The position numbers were made by a program, and so were the translations under genes. 64,000 nucleotides of DNA from Bifidobacterium sp. ESL0728 (GTDB lineage Bacteria; Actinomycetota; Actinomycetes; Actinomycetales; Bifidobacteriaceae), in NCBI RefSeq assembly GCF_029392015.1, contig NZ_CP113925.1, positions 930,001 through 994,000 of the forward strand. Direction: 5' to 3'. Shown one piece after another: positions 17,626-25,658 of this stretch. Each line of letters opens with the position of its first letter. Position 1 is the first letter of the stretch. The notes under the pieces are model-generated. The model searched no databases and was not told where the DNA came from. It saw only the letters and a list, made by a program, of their open reading frames with translations.

Positions 17626-19050
17626 ATGGGCGACGTGGTGGATTATAACGACTCCGTCCCGCGCTGCGGATTCTGCGGCAAAAGCGAGCGTCAGGTGCGC
17701 AAGCTGGTCACCGGCCAAGGGGCGGCAATCTGCGACGAATGCATTGCCCAATGCGTCGACCTCATCAACGATGACAACGACCAGGACGTCAAGATCAACG
17801 CGCTAAACCTGCCCAAACCTTCCGAAATTTACGCTTATCTCGACCAGTATGTCGTCGGCCAGCCACAGGCCAAGCGCACCCTTTCCGTGGCCGTCTACAA
17901 CCATTACAAGCGTGTCAACATGGAGATGAGTGAAGGTGGCCGTACTTCCGGCGCTGGTATGGGCAAAGCAGCGGCTGCGACTTCCGGCTCGGCAAGGAAA
18001 TCTGGAACTTCAGGGAATACTAAGGCGACTTCCGCCAAGCGTTCCGGCAAGGGCGGAGCTGATCCACTCGCGGATGTGCAGGTGGCCAAATCCAATATTC
18101 TCTTGCTCGGCCCAACCGGCGTAGGTAAGACCTACCTGGCCCAGACGCTCGCCCGCGTGATGAACGTGCCGTTTGTCATCGTCGACGCCACTACGTTGAC
18201 CGAGGCCGGATACATTGGCGATGACGTCGAAAGCGTGCTGCAACGGCTCCTGCAGGCCGCTGACGGTGACGTAGACCGTGCCCAGCATGGCATTGTTTAT
18301 ATCGACGAGATTGACAAGATTGCGCGTAAAAGTGGAGAAAGCACTTCGTTGACCCGCGACGTCAGCGGGGAAGGTGTGCAACAGGCGCTGCTGAAGATTC
18401 TCGAAGGCACCATCGCCTCGGTGCCGCTGGAGGGAGAAGGCACGCGCAAACACCGCGACCAGAACACCGTCAAAATGGACACGCGCGACATTCTCTTCAT
18501 CTGTGGCGGCGCTTTCGTCGGCCTCGACAGCATCGTCCGCAAGCGGCTCGGAGCGCAGGAAAGCGGCTTCACCGCGACCCTGCACGAGCACGACGAGAGC
18601 AAGGCTGATTTGCTGCGTCAAGTCGATGCCGATGATTTGGGCGATTTCGGCTTGCTGCCCGAGTTCATCGGCCGTTTGCCGGTGGTCAGCGTGCTCGATG
18701 AACTTACCGAGCAGGATTTGCGCGATATCCTCGTACGTCCGGCCAACGCGCTGGTCAAGCAGTATCGCAAGCTCTTCGCCGTCGACGGGGTCAAGCTCTC
18801 ATTCACCGATGAGGCTATTGCCGCCATCGCCGCCAAGGCCATTCGAGAGGGCACCGGCGCTCGTGGGCTGCGTTCCATCATCGAAAAGACGCTGGAAGAG
18901 ACCATGTTCCAGCTGCCGGAGATGGACGACGTTGAACAGGTCATCGTCGACGCTTCCGCCGTCAGCGGTGCGGGAGTGCCGAAGATGGTGGTTTCTTCGG
19001 CTTCGTCCGGTCGTTCCCCGCGCCGCAGCAAGATACACGCGTTCGGATAA
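17626..19050 (+). CDS. clpX: ATP-dependent Clp protease ATP-binding subunit ClpX
   Basis: AAA+ unfoldase of 474 residues that feeds substrates to ClpP. The N-terminal zinc finger has Cys14, Cys17, Cys36 and Cys39 (CGFC and CDEC). Walker A GPTGVGKT is at about 162-169, Walker B is [11 protein letters not shown], the pore loop lies in [13 protein letters not shown], and sensor regions include [13 protein letters not shown] Ser/Gly/Ala/Lys-rich insert of about 45 residues (about 102-147) separates NHYKR from the Walker A strand and is absent from standard ClpX. The start ATG 17626 has AAGGAGAAGG upstream. No terminator is apparent after the gene. Confidence 0.98.
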   Translation: MGDVVDYNDSVPRCGFCGKSERQVRKLVTGQGAAICDECIAQCVDLINDDNDQDVKINALNLPKPSEIYAYLDQYVVGQPQAKRTLSVAVYNHYKRVNMEMSEGGRTSGAGMGKAAAATSGSARKSGTSGNTKATSAKRSGKGGADPLADVQVAKSNILLLGPTGVGKTYLAQTLARVMNVPFVIVDATTLTEAGYIGDDVESVLQRLLQAADGDVDRAQHGIVYIDEIDKIARKSGESTSLTRDVSGEGVQQALLKILEGTIASVPLEGEGTRKHRDQNTVKMDTRDILFICGGAFVGLDSIVRKRLGAQESGFTATLHEHDESKADLLRQVDADDLGDFGLLPEFIGRLPVVSVLDELTEQDLRDILVRPANALVKQYRKLFAVDGVKLSFTDEAIAAIAAKAIREGTGARGLRSIIEKTLEETMFQLPEMDDVEQVIVDASAVSGAGVPKMVVSSASSGRSPRRSKIHAFG

Positions 19051-19283
19051 GCGGAACGCTATTCATTTAGGGGTTATGTTTCGTCGCATTCCTTGAATGA
19101 TGAGGCTTGAAGCATCTGTTTTGGCATTGTTGCTTTCCTGATATTCATACTTGCATACTTACTGGCGGAGTTTGTTTGTAGGGATTTGGATCACTATCGG
19201 TGAATGGTTTTCAGCGAATGTTGCCGAATACCATTTCAGCCCAGTATGTAATGCGTTAATGTGCTTTCGCGACACGCCTATGC

Positions 19284-19312
19284 TTGCGTGAATCGACCCA
19301 AAACGCTATATT
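19284..19312 (+). promoter_or_regulatory. Promoter of tRNA-Arg
   Basis: TTGCGT (19284-19289) and TATATT (19307-19312) are separated by 17 bases, 33 bases before the mature tRNA. This is a good sigma-70-type match in an otherwise empty 295-base gap after clpX. Confidence 0.65.
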
Positions 19313-19345
19313 AGATGAGTTGTCAAAAACAAGGTTCTTGACACT

Positions 19346-19419
19346 GCGCACGTAGCCCAATGGATTAGAGCAGCTGACTACGGATCAGCAGGTTACAGGT
19401 TCGAATCCTGCCGTGCGCA
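19346..19419 (+). tRNA. tRNA-Arg (anticodon ACG)
   Basis: The 74 bases fold as a cloverleaf. Acceptor GCGCACG pairs with CGTGCGC, discriminator A is at 19419, the anticodon stem CTGA/TCAG holds the loop CTACGGA with anticodon ACG, and the T-arm contains GGTTCGAATCC. CCA is not encoded. This tRNA normally reads CGU/CGC/CGA after A34 deamination. Confidence 0.97.
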
Positions 19420-19425
19420 CAGATT

Positions 19426-19458
19426 AATCCGCAGGATTGTATGGTTCTGCGGATTTTC
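19426..19458 (+). terminator. Terminator of tRNA-Arg
   Basis: AATCCGCAG (19426-19434) and CTGCGGATT (19447-19455) form a perfect 9-bp stem followed by TTC, seven bases after the tRNA. Confidence 0.8.
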
Positions 19459-19554
19459 AATTCTCGTGCCTTGTGCTCAGCTGTTGTAATGCGTTCCGAA
19501 CTCACTTTTGCGCTCAGCGGACGGTGCTGTGCCGGCTTATCGAGCACGGGATGT

Positions 19555-19690
19555 TTTTCGCCTCAGCGGAATTGCAAATCAGTGGGAAAAGCATTCAATT
19601 GTGCCCAAAATGGTGCTTTTCGCCGCAGTGAGGCCATAATCAGTGGGAAAAGCACTCAATTACGGTCTAAAAAGTGCTTTTCTCACTGAT
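19555..19690. repeat. Degenerate palindromic repeat array, about 61-bp period
   Basis: CAGTGGGAAAAGCA followed by TCAATT recurs at 19580 and 19641 (61 bases apart), and the complementary GCTTTTC-type motif recurs at about 19555, 19617 and 19678. The last unit has arms ATCAGTGGGAAAAGCACT (19639-19656) and AGTGCTTTTCTCACTGAT (19673-19690), matching at 17 of 18 positions. It lies between tRNA-Arg and an ABC operon, in a 372-base stretch with no gene. Confidence 0.75.
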
Positions 19691-19753
19691 TTCATGTCTA
19701 CCTAGGGGTACAGTTTTCCGTCTTGCGTTGCCGGTGCGAGTTGTTGCGCCTTG

Positions 19754-19776
19754 TATAGGAAGTACACGAAGTACTT
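19754..19776 (+). promoter_or_regulatory. Candidate -10 and operator upstream of the ABC/two-component operon
   Basis: TATAGG (19754-19759) is immediately followed by the dyad AAGTAC-ACGAA-GTACTT (19760-19776), 16 bases before the first ATG. The position suits a repressor site; no convincing -35 at standard spacing was found. Confidence 0.35.
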
Positions 19777-19791
19777 ACCTAGAAAGGCGGA

Positions 19792-20940
19792 ATGATGAAC
19801 GTCGATGGTTACGGGAATCAGAGGCAATCTGGAACGCAGCCGAAACTGGCTGTGGCTACCCAGAACCTCGTGAAGGTATACGGGGATTTCAAAGCGGTGG
19901 ATGGGCTGAATCTCAAGGTGCCGATGGGAGGCGTATACGGCCTGCTTGGCCCTAATGGTGCCGGTAAATCCACTACGATGAAACTGCTGTTGGGGCTCAC
20001 CTCGCCGACCTCCGGGCAGATGTGGATGCTGGGGCGGCAAGTTGACGGCAAACGTGGCGCAAGCCATCGTATCCAGCCGGGTCGCGTCGGCTCGATGATC
20101 GAAGGGCCGAGTTTCTATCCCGGCTTGTCCGGTTTGGACAATTGCCGCATGGTGGCGGACTATCTCGATTTGCCGACTTCCGTGGCGACGCAGGTGCTGG
20201 CTCAGGTCGGTCTGGAGGGCCACGAGGACAAGAAGGCCAAGGACTATTCGCTGGGCATGAAGCAGCGCCTGGGTATCGCCATGGCCTTGATTTCAAGGCC
20301 GGAGCTGTTGCTGCTTGACGAGCCCACGAACGGCCTCGATGCCGAGGCGGTGGTCGAGGTTCGCGAGATGATTATGAATCTGGCAACCTCCGAAGGAGTC
20401 ACCGTCATCATCAGCAGCCATATCCTTTCCGAAATCGAGAAGATGGCACCGGTGGTCGGCATCATTGCCTCAGGCCGTCTGCTATATCAGGGTTCTTTGG
20501 ACAATCTGCGTGAGCAGGGTCATATTGATATCCGTGTCTCCGACCCAAAAAGTGCTGCGGATTTGCTCAGCCAAAGTGGTATGGCCTATCGGTTCATCCC
20601 GCAGACAGGCGAGCTGCAGATTTCGGAGTGTGCGGATGGCCGGATTGCCGGTTTGGTCTCGCAGATGGTCGATGGGAACATCGCGGTTTATCGCGTCGCC
20701 TCTGAACGAAAAAGCCTTGAGGAGGCGTTCCTTGAATTGGTGGAAAGCCCGCAGGGTCAGCAATCGCAAAGTAGCCAGAGCAATCGCGTCGATCGCCTGG
20801 GCCAAGGTGCGATGGCGACGAAATATGAAAATTCGCCGGCGTATAGCGGCAATGTGCAAACCGTGGCGAATCGTGATGTTGTTGGACCCCGGTCATCTTT
20901 GGACAATTCCGGGATGCCGGTTCTGGGAGGTGCGCGATGA
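19792..20940 (+). CDS. ABC transporter ATP-binding protein (ABC-2/lantibiotic-immunity type)
   Basis: Cytoplasmic ATPase of 382 residues. Walker A is LLGPNGAGKST, signature DYSLGMKQRLGIAMAL, Walker B LLLLDEPTNGLD, and the switch His follows in IISSHIL. This subfamily drives ABC-2 exporters such as BcrA/LanF bacitracin and lantibiotic resistance pumps. About 70 C-terminal residues after the ATPase are hydrophilic and Ser/Gln/Asn-rich. The start may be ATG 19792 or 19795. Its stop overlaps a tiny reading frame and is followed by two permeases, a histidine kinase and a response regulator in one run, pointing to a sensed detoxification or immunity transporter. The export role is inference from architecture. 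Confidence 0.9.
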   Translation: MMNVDGYGNQRQSGTQPKLAVATQNLVKVYGDFKAVDGLNLKVPMGGVYGLLGPNGAGKSTTMKLLLGLTSPTSGQMWMLGRQVDGKRGASHRIQPGRVGSMIEGPSFYPGLSGLDNCRMVADYLDLPTSVATQVLAQVGLEGHEDKKAKDYSLGMKQRLGIAMALISRPELLLLDEPTNGLDAEAVVEVREMIMNLATSEGVTVIISSHILSEIEKMAPVVGIIASGRLLYQGSLDNLREQGHIDIRVSDPKSAADLLSQSGMAYRFIPQTGELQISECADGRIAGLVSQMVDGNIAVYRVASERKSLEEAFLELVESPQGQQSQSSQSNRVDRLGQGAMATKYENSPAYSGNVQTVANRDVVGPRSSLDNSGMPVLGGAR

Positions 20941-21038
20941 ATTTCAATACTCGCAACAATTGGTATTGCAATCAACCTATTCTGATTTTTCTGTCGCATT
21001 CGGCAAGCAACGTACGGATGCTTGGAGGTGCGCGATGA
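20937..21038 (+). CDS. Possible 33-residue coupled leader/small protein
   Basis: An ATG at 20937 overlaps the ATPase stop (ATGA), preceded by GGAGG at 20926-20930, and opens a 33-codon frame. Its stop overlaps the permease start in the same way. The 15 bases GGAGGTGCGCGATGA occur at both junctions (20926-20940 and 21024-21038), so both the ATPase and this peptide end in LGGAR. Either a real small protein or a by-product of a duplicated junction that keeps ribosomes coupled. No hydrophobic helix or known family is evident. Confidence 0.35.
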   Translation: MNFNTRNNWYCNQPILIFLSHSASNVRMLGGAR

Positions 21039-21913
21039 GCGAGAAGGAAATGAGTTGCGGTTCTTTCGACAATCCGTATTACAATATGCAGATTCGGAAT
21101 TCTCGAAGAAGTGGAACCGGTAACGCAATCCGCAGGGAAGCTGGCCTGTTCACGGCGATTCATATGGAACTGCGCAAGCTCAAAGGCTCATCGTTCTGGT
21201 GGATGGCAGCGGGCATGGCGTTGTTGACCTCTGCGTGGTCGGGGGCGGCGTTCATGAAACGTGCCGGAGGCAACCCTGCGCTTCGTACCGTTTTGCTTGC
21301 CGACAACGAACCTTATACGTTTATCAGCCTGATGGCTCCGATTCTGGCCGCGTTGCTGACCAGTCGTTTGGCGGTGATGGAAACGGGAGGGCGGATGAGC
21401 CTCAAATGGCTGTCGCTGGGGCAATCAGAGGTGATGAGGTTCCTCGCCAAGTTTGTGGTTGCGGGGTTGACGCTCGCGATGAGCTTCATCATTCCTTTGG
21501 TCTGGATTCCCGTGGCCGCGAAGGCGAAAGGTTTCGGTTTTACCGGAAGTTTTGCAAGACCGTTGGTGGTGACATCGCTGATCGCGTTGTTCTCGTCGTT
21601 GGCGGTCGTGGCCGTTCAATTGCTGATTTCCATGGTTATGGACAAGCAGGCCGTAGGGCTTGGTATCGGTGTCATCGCCGGCTTGATTGGTTCTGGCCTG
21701 ATTGCGTTGGGCAAGCCGCAGTTCGGTTGGCTGTTTCCCGCGGGTATCAGTTCGGCCGCCGATCCCTTCGTCAGCAAGGCTCTGTCTAACGGATACGCCA
21801 GTGTGACGATGGTCGGCAACCCGTGGATTCGTGTGGTGGCTAGTTTTGTTGCTTGTGTGGTTTGGGCGGTCGTTTCAGTGTTAATTATCAAGGTAAAGGA
21901 GTCAAGACGATGA
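21035..21913 (+). CDS. ABC-2 type permease, first of two
   Basis: Integral membrane protein of 292 residues from ATG 21035 (GGAGG at 21024-21028). After a hydrophilic 45-residue N-terminus comes MELRKLKGSSFWW, the usual entry to an ABC-2/LanE-like permease, then about six hydrophobic segments. It pairs with the preceding ATPase and the next permease, which has a similar layout, giving an ATPase plus two permeases as in LanFEG. Start and stop overlap its neighbours, so the whole set is translationally coupled. Confidence 0.88.
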   Translation: MSEKEMSCGSFDNPYYNMQIRNSRRSGTGNAIRREAGLFTAIHMELRKLKGSSFWWMAAGMALLTSAWSGAAFMKRAGGNPALRTVLLADNEPYTFISLMAPILAALLTSRLAVMETGGRMSLKWLSLGQSEVMRFLAKFVVAGLTLAMSFIIPLVWIPVAAKAKGFGFTGSFARPLVVTSLIALFSSLAVVAVQLLISMVMDKQAVGLGIGVIAGLIGSGLIALGKPQFGWLFPAGISSAADPFVSKALSNGYASVTMVGNPWIRVVASFVACVVWAVVSVLIIKVKESRR

Positions 21914-22947
21914 CCGGCAACGGAATGGCAGATGGCTTCGTCGTGACAGGCAACAACACAATACCGGATAATCGAGCGATTATGAATGGAACCTTGAAAG
22001 CGAACGAACAGGTTGCTTTCGACAATCCGTCAAAGGCAAACGGATTAGCAACGGCGCAACGGCGGACAACGATGAACGGAAATACGATGATGAACAGTCA
22101 AGTGGCAATGAACGGGCCGGTAGGCAACACTCAGAATACGCCCAATGTGGTCTCTCCAAGATTCGCTGATGGCAACAGAAAAGCGACAAAGCGTCTATCC
22201 AAACCTTCGGTGGCGGCGGCGTTTCGCTGGGAGATACGCAAGGCGGGAAACTTGTGGTACTGGATCGCGACAGTGTTGTTTGATCTCATCGGAATGTTCA
22301 ACGGGTGGAGTCAGTATGTCGACTATCGCAAGGATTTTGAAGCCCAAGGCGTGACGTGGGCGGCGGTCTGGGGCCAGGCCATCCTGCTGCCAAGCATGGT
22401 GTTCATGCCGATTCTGGTCGCGGCGTTCGCCTCACAGATTGAATCCAACGAGCATGTCGGCCGCAACTGGCAGCGTCTCAACGCCAGTGGCACGGCGTCG
22501 ACAGCGATTGCTGGCAAGATGCTGCATGGCTTGTTGGCCTCGCTTTTGACCGTCGCGGTTTTCGAAGCCGAATTTCTTGTGGTCGGCAAGGTGATACTCG
22601 GCTTCAGCTTGCGTGACGTAGGGCCATTCCTGCTTCGTGGCGTTCCGATGGCCTTGGCGCTCTGGGCGATTATGACCTTGACCCAGGCGATTTCGGCGAA
22701 ATTCGAATCATTTGCCGGCACCATGAGCATGGTTTTGGTACTGACGCTGGCTGGATGCGTGCTTTCGCTTATCGTTCCGTCGTTGACGTTGGCTTATCCT
22801 TTCTCGCTGATCACCGGCGCTTCGGCCGCCCGTGATTTGGACAATATCGCGTCCGGAAGCTCCATGGCGACGGCAACGCTGATGACCGCGTTCTGGGTCA
22901 TCGTCGGAGGGCTGATTTTCCGCAGGCTGACTCGCAAGGCCGTTTGA
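21910..22947 (+). CDS. ABC-2 type permease, second of two
   Basis: Membrane protein of 345 residues from ATG 21910, overlapping the previous stop, with AAGGAG at 21896-21901. An unusual cytoplasmic N-terminal region of about 95 residues, rich in Asn, Met, Thr and Ser, precedes FRWEIRKAGNLWYWIATVLF, where the permease fold begins. About six membrane segments follow, with a short RRLTRKAV tail. It is a divergent paralogue of the upstream permease. The N-terminal extension has no recognisable domain and is one of several low-complexity additions in the window. Confidence 0.88.
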   Translation: MTGNGMADGFVVTGNNTIPDNRAIMNGTLKANEQVAFDNPSKANGLATAQRRTTMNGNTMMNSQVAMNGPVGNTQNTPNVVSPRFADGNRKATKRLSKPSVAAAFRWEIRKAGNLWYWIATVLFDLIGMFNGWSQYVDYRKDFEAQGVTWAAVWGQAILLPSMVFMPILVAAFASQIESNEHVGRNWQRLNASGTASTAIAGKMLHGLLASLLTVAVFEAEFLVVGKVILGFSLRDVGPFLLRGVPMALALWAIMTLTQAISAKFESFAGTMSMVLVLTLAGCVLSLIVPSLTLAYPFSLITGASAARDLDNIASGSSMATATLMTAFWVIVGGLIFRRLTRKAV

Positions 22948-23060
22948 TGGAATCCGAAGTTATACGCCGAATCCGTCATAATGGAATGGATGGCATGGAT
23001 AGGACAGGCGGAACGAACAAAACAGATGGAATGAAATGGCAGTCGGTGGGAGGCAACGTT

Positions 23061-24737
23061 ATGAGCACGGTGAAACTGACGGATCAAATACGCTCGGCTT
23101 GTTCCCGGATGAATGGTGCCCACGTCCTTGCCGTGCTCTGCGCCCTCTACGAGACCGTGATTGTGACTCGTCTGCTCTTGGTTCCCGGCATTGCGAATCC
23201 GACATTGCGGTTGGCGATGACAGCCAGTGCATGGGCGATGCCAGTATTTGTCCTTATCGTCGTCGTGGCGGTGATCGGGATATGGTTCTGCCGTCACTGG
23301 CCGCTGTGGATATTGCTGCTGGAAACCGCTTTGTTCCTGTCGGTTTCGGCCTTGTATGGTTCGGCGTTCAGCTATCTGTCACTGCCTTGGGCGATTGCCT
23401 TGTATTTTGTGGCGGCGGGAATCGAAAGCCTGCCATTGCGGATATGCGGGCTCGTTGCTGCCGGCCTACTTGGGTTGGGCGGCGTAGTTTTGGCGACCGT
23501 ATGGCACCAGGATGCCGGATTGACCAACTTTTTGTATCCATTCATTTTGCTTTATGTCGTGTTCGTCGCAACCGGGCTGATAGTGCGGAACTTTCGAGAA
23601 CGCAGGCAATCCGAGCACGCGTTGCAAAACGCGCAGGAACGTGGCGAAAAATTGGCTTTGGAGCGTGATAGGGCCATGAGGCAGTCGCGTATAGCAGCGG
23701 AACTTCACGACAGTGTCGGCCACGATCTGACCGCCATCATCGCCCTTTCCGAAGGCTTAGATGGTGTGAGCGACAAGCCCGAAATGAACGATGCCATCGG
23801 TATGATTAACGATTTGGCTCGGCAGGGACTTGCGGATACGAGAACCGCGGTGAAGGCGTTGCAGCCGGATAATCGTGGCGATGGCGATAAAGGCGTGTTT
23901 GCAGGGAATCGGCAGGACGTTGAACAAGATATTGGAATCGCTGGGGATAGTCGGTTTCGCAATTCCAATATAGGTAAAACTATTGAAAAGTCCGATGATA
24001 AACGAAACGAAAATAGGGACCAAGATAACGGCAATAAGAGGAACGACAATAAGAGGAACGACGATTTTAGCCAGAAAGATGGAACTCATGTGGCATTTTC
24101 GTTGGGCAGACTTCATGACTGGGACGATATCAATCCCATTCTCGACCATTCCAGACAAATCGGTATCACCACGGCTTTGACGGAAACCGGACGTCGGCCG
24201 CAAGATCCGCAGCAGGCGGACTTAAGCTTCGCCGTCACCCGTGAGTGTATTACCAATGCGATTCGGCATGGGCAGGAAGTCGATAGAATCGTTGTTTCTT
24301 GGGATCACGACGGGCAAGGCGGCATTGCCGTTACCGTGCGTGACAACGGGAAATCAACTGACAAGTCACGTTCTGATATCGAGGACGGAAAGGATTCCGT
24401 CGCATCTGTCATGCAAAATGGCAAAGCGGAAACAGTTCATTCCGAACTTGGTGACGGAGACGGCTCTGTAGAATTCGATCAGAGCGACAAGCATGTGCCT
24501 GCGCAATTCAATGATGAAAATATCGGTGAGGTGGAATCTCGCCAAAGCGGCAAAAACAGGCCAAAGTTCGGCGAATATAGTGACGGAACGGGATTGACGC
24601 GACTTAAGAAAAGCGTCAAAAGGGGAGGCGGCACGTTTGCCGCTGGCCCGGATGCCGATGGCTGGACGGTGAAGGCCTACATTCCTTCGTTGATGGGTTT
24701 CGCCAGTAAGCAATCGCAAGGCGGTGGGCAGAGATGA
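23061..24737 (+). CDS. Sensor histidine kinase (HisKA_3/NarL-partner type) with low-complexity inserts
   Basis: Membrane sensor kinase of 558 residues from ATG 23061, preceded by GGGAGG (23048-23053). An ATG at 22947 in the same frame would add 38 poor-quality residues. Six or so membrane helices (about 20-175) lead through a short coiled segment to the phospho-acceptor His216 (RIAAELHDSVGHDL). The ATPase domain has N-box ECITNAIRHG, VRDNGKS and DGTGLTRLKKSV. A linker of about 75 residues rich in Asn, Asp, Lys and Arg (about 267-341) and a 75-residue insert in the ATP-lid (about 431-506) are unusual. It overlaps its response regulator and presumably controls the upstream transporter. Confidence 0.92.
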   Translation: MSTVKLTDQIRSACSRMNGAHVLAVLCALYETVIVTRLLLVPGIANPTLRLAMTASAWAMPVFVLIVVVAVIGIWFCRHWPLWILLLETALFLSVSALYGSAFSYLSLPWAIALYFVAAGIESLPLRICGLVAAGLLGLGGVVLATVWHQDAGLTNFLYPFILLYVVFVATGLIVRNFRERRQSEHALQNAQERGEKLALERDRAMRQSRIAAELHDSVGHDLTAIIALSEGLDGVSDKPEMNDAIGMINDLARQGLADTRTAVKALQPDNRGDGDKGVFAGNRQDVEQDIGIAGDSRFRNSNIGKTIEKSDDKRNENRDQDNGNKRNDNKRNDDFSQKDGTHVAFSLGRLHDWDDINPILDHSRQIGITTALTETGRRPQDPQQADLSFAVTRECITNAIRHGQEVDRIVVSWDHDGQGGIAVTVRDNGKSTDKSRSDIEDGKDSVASVMQNGKAETVHSELGDGDGSVEFDQSDKHVPAQFNDENIGEVESRQSGKNRPKFGEYSDGTGLTRLKKSVKRGGGTFAAGPDADGWTVKAYIPSLMGFASKQSQGGGQR

Positions 24738-25414
24738 TTCACGTCATGATCGTTGACGACCAGCGGCCAGCCAGAATGGGGTTCGCGTTGATGGTTGCTA
24801 AAGACCGCAACCTTCAGGTGGTCGGGCAGGCGGAAAATGGGCAGGTGGCGCTGGATATGCTTGCTTCATTGAGTGTCACAAATAAGCCACTACCGGATGT
24901 ATTGCTTATGGATGTGCGGATGCCTGTTATGGATGGCATCGACGCGACCGTCGCCATCAAACAGCGTTATCCGAACATCAAGATTCTTATGCTGACTACT
25001 TACGATCAGGATGACTACGCTTTTGGTGCGCTAGGTGCGGGAGCTTCCGGTTTTCTGCTGAAGGATGTGCATACGGCGGATTTGTGCCGTGCGATTCATT
25101 CGGTCTACGAGGGCGATGCGATTCTGACGCCGCGCATCACCGGTGAAGTAATCAAACGCGGGATTCTGAAGGCCAACGCCAAAGTTGAACAGTCCGAACT
25201 GCGTGAACGATTCGCAACGCTTGGCAGGCGTGAACTTGAAGTTGCTTCGCTGGTAAGCGAGGGCCAGACCAACGCCGAGATTGCCGAACGTCTGGGCATC
25301 CAGCCCGATTCCGTCAAAAAGACGGTGAGCCGCATCCTTGCCAAGCTCGACGCCCGAGAGCGCGTCAACATAGCCGTCCTTTGGTACAAGGCCGGCATGG
25401 ATGGTCTGCAATGA
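24734..25414 (+). CDS. NarL/LuxR-family response regulator
   Basis: Two-domain regulator of 226 residues. The receiver has acidic pocket Asp8-Asp9, phospho-acceptor Asp60 in LLMDVRMP, a conserved Thr in MLTTYDQDDY and Lys in FLLKD. The C-terminal HTH is LuxR type (GRRELEVASLVSEGQTNAEI, then AERLGIQPDSVKKTVSRI). The start overlaps the kinase stop by ATGA. It is the natural partner of the HisKA_3 kinase, and likely activates or represses the ABC operon it closes. No inserts are found here, unlike the second regulator in this window. Confidence 0.95.
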   Translation: MIHVMIVDDQRPARMGFALMVAKDRNLQVVGQAENGQVALDMLASLSVTNKPLPDVLLMDVRMPVMDGIDATVAIKQRYPNIKILMLTTYDQDDYAFGALGAGASGFLLKDVHTADLCRAIHSVYEGDAILTPRITGEVIKRGILKANAKVEQSELRERFATLGRRELEVASLVSEGQTNAEIAERLGIQPDSVKKTVSRILAKLDARERVNIAVLWYKAGMDGLQ

Positions 25415-25658
25415 ATGAAATCAGCGGAATTTATATCAGGAAATTTTGATTGTTCGATGTTTTAATGTGGGTTTGGCATAGCTAAAACGGTTAATTACCG
25501 CCATTTTGTCGACGAAATTCATAACAAATATCAAGAGGTTTGTCGGCGGAAAATTCATTGTTCTAGATTCGCAATTGTGACATCTGTTCAACCCAGCAAT
25601 GCTACGATGGAAAAGTTATTACTGACGATGAGTGGGTCATTAGAGAAAGAAAATACGC

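Noticed and set aside
20465..21034. Upstream extension of the first ABC-2 permease into the ATPase gene
   Set aside because: The frame is open by chance; the permease begins at ATG 21035 with GGAGG, and the extension overlaps an intact ATPase C-terminus in another frame.
22947..23060. Start of the histidine kinase at ATG 22947
   Set aside because: The extra 38 codons are a Met/Gly/Asp repeat with no ribosome site; ATG 23061 has GGGAGG and begins just before the first helix.
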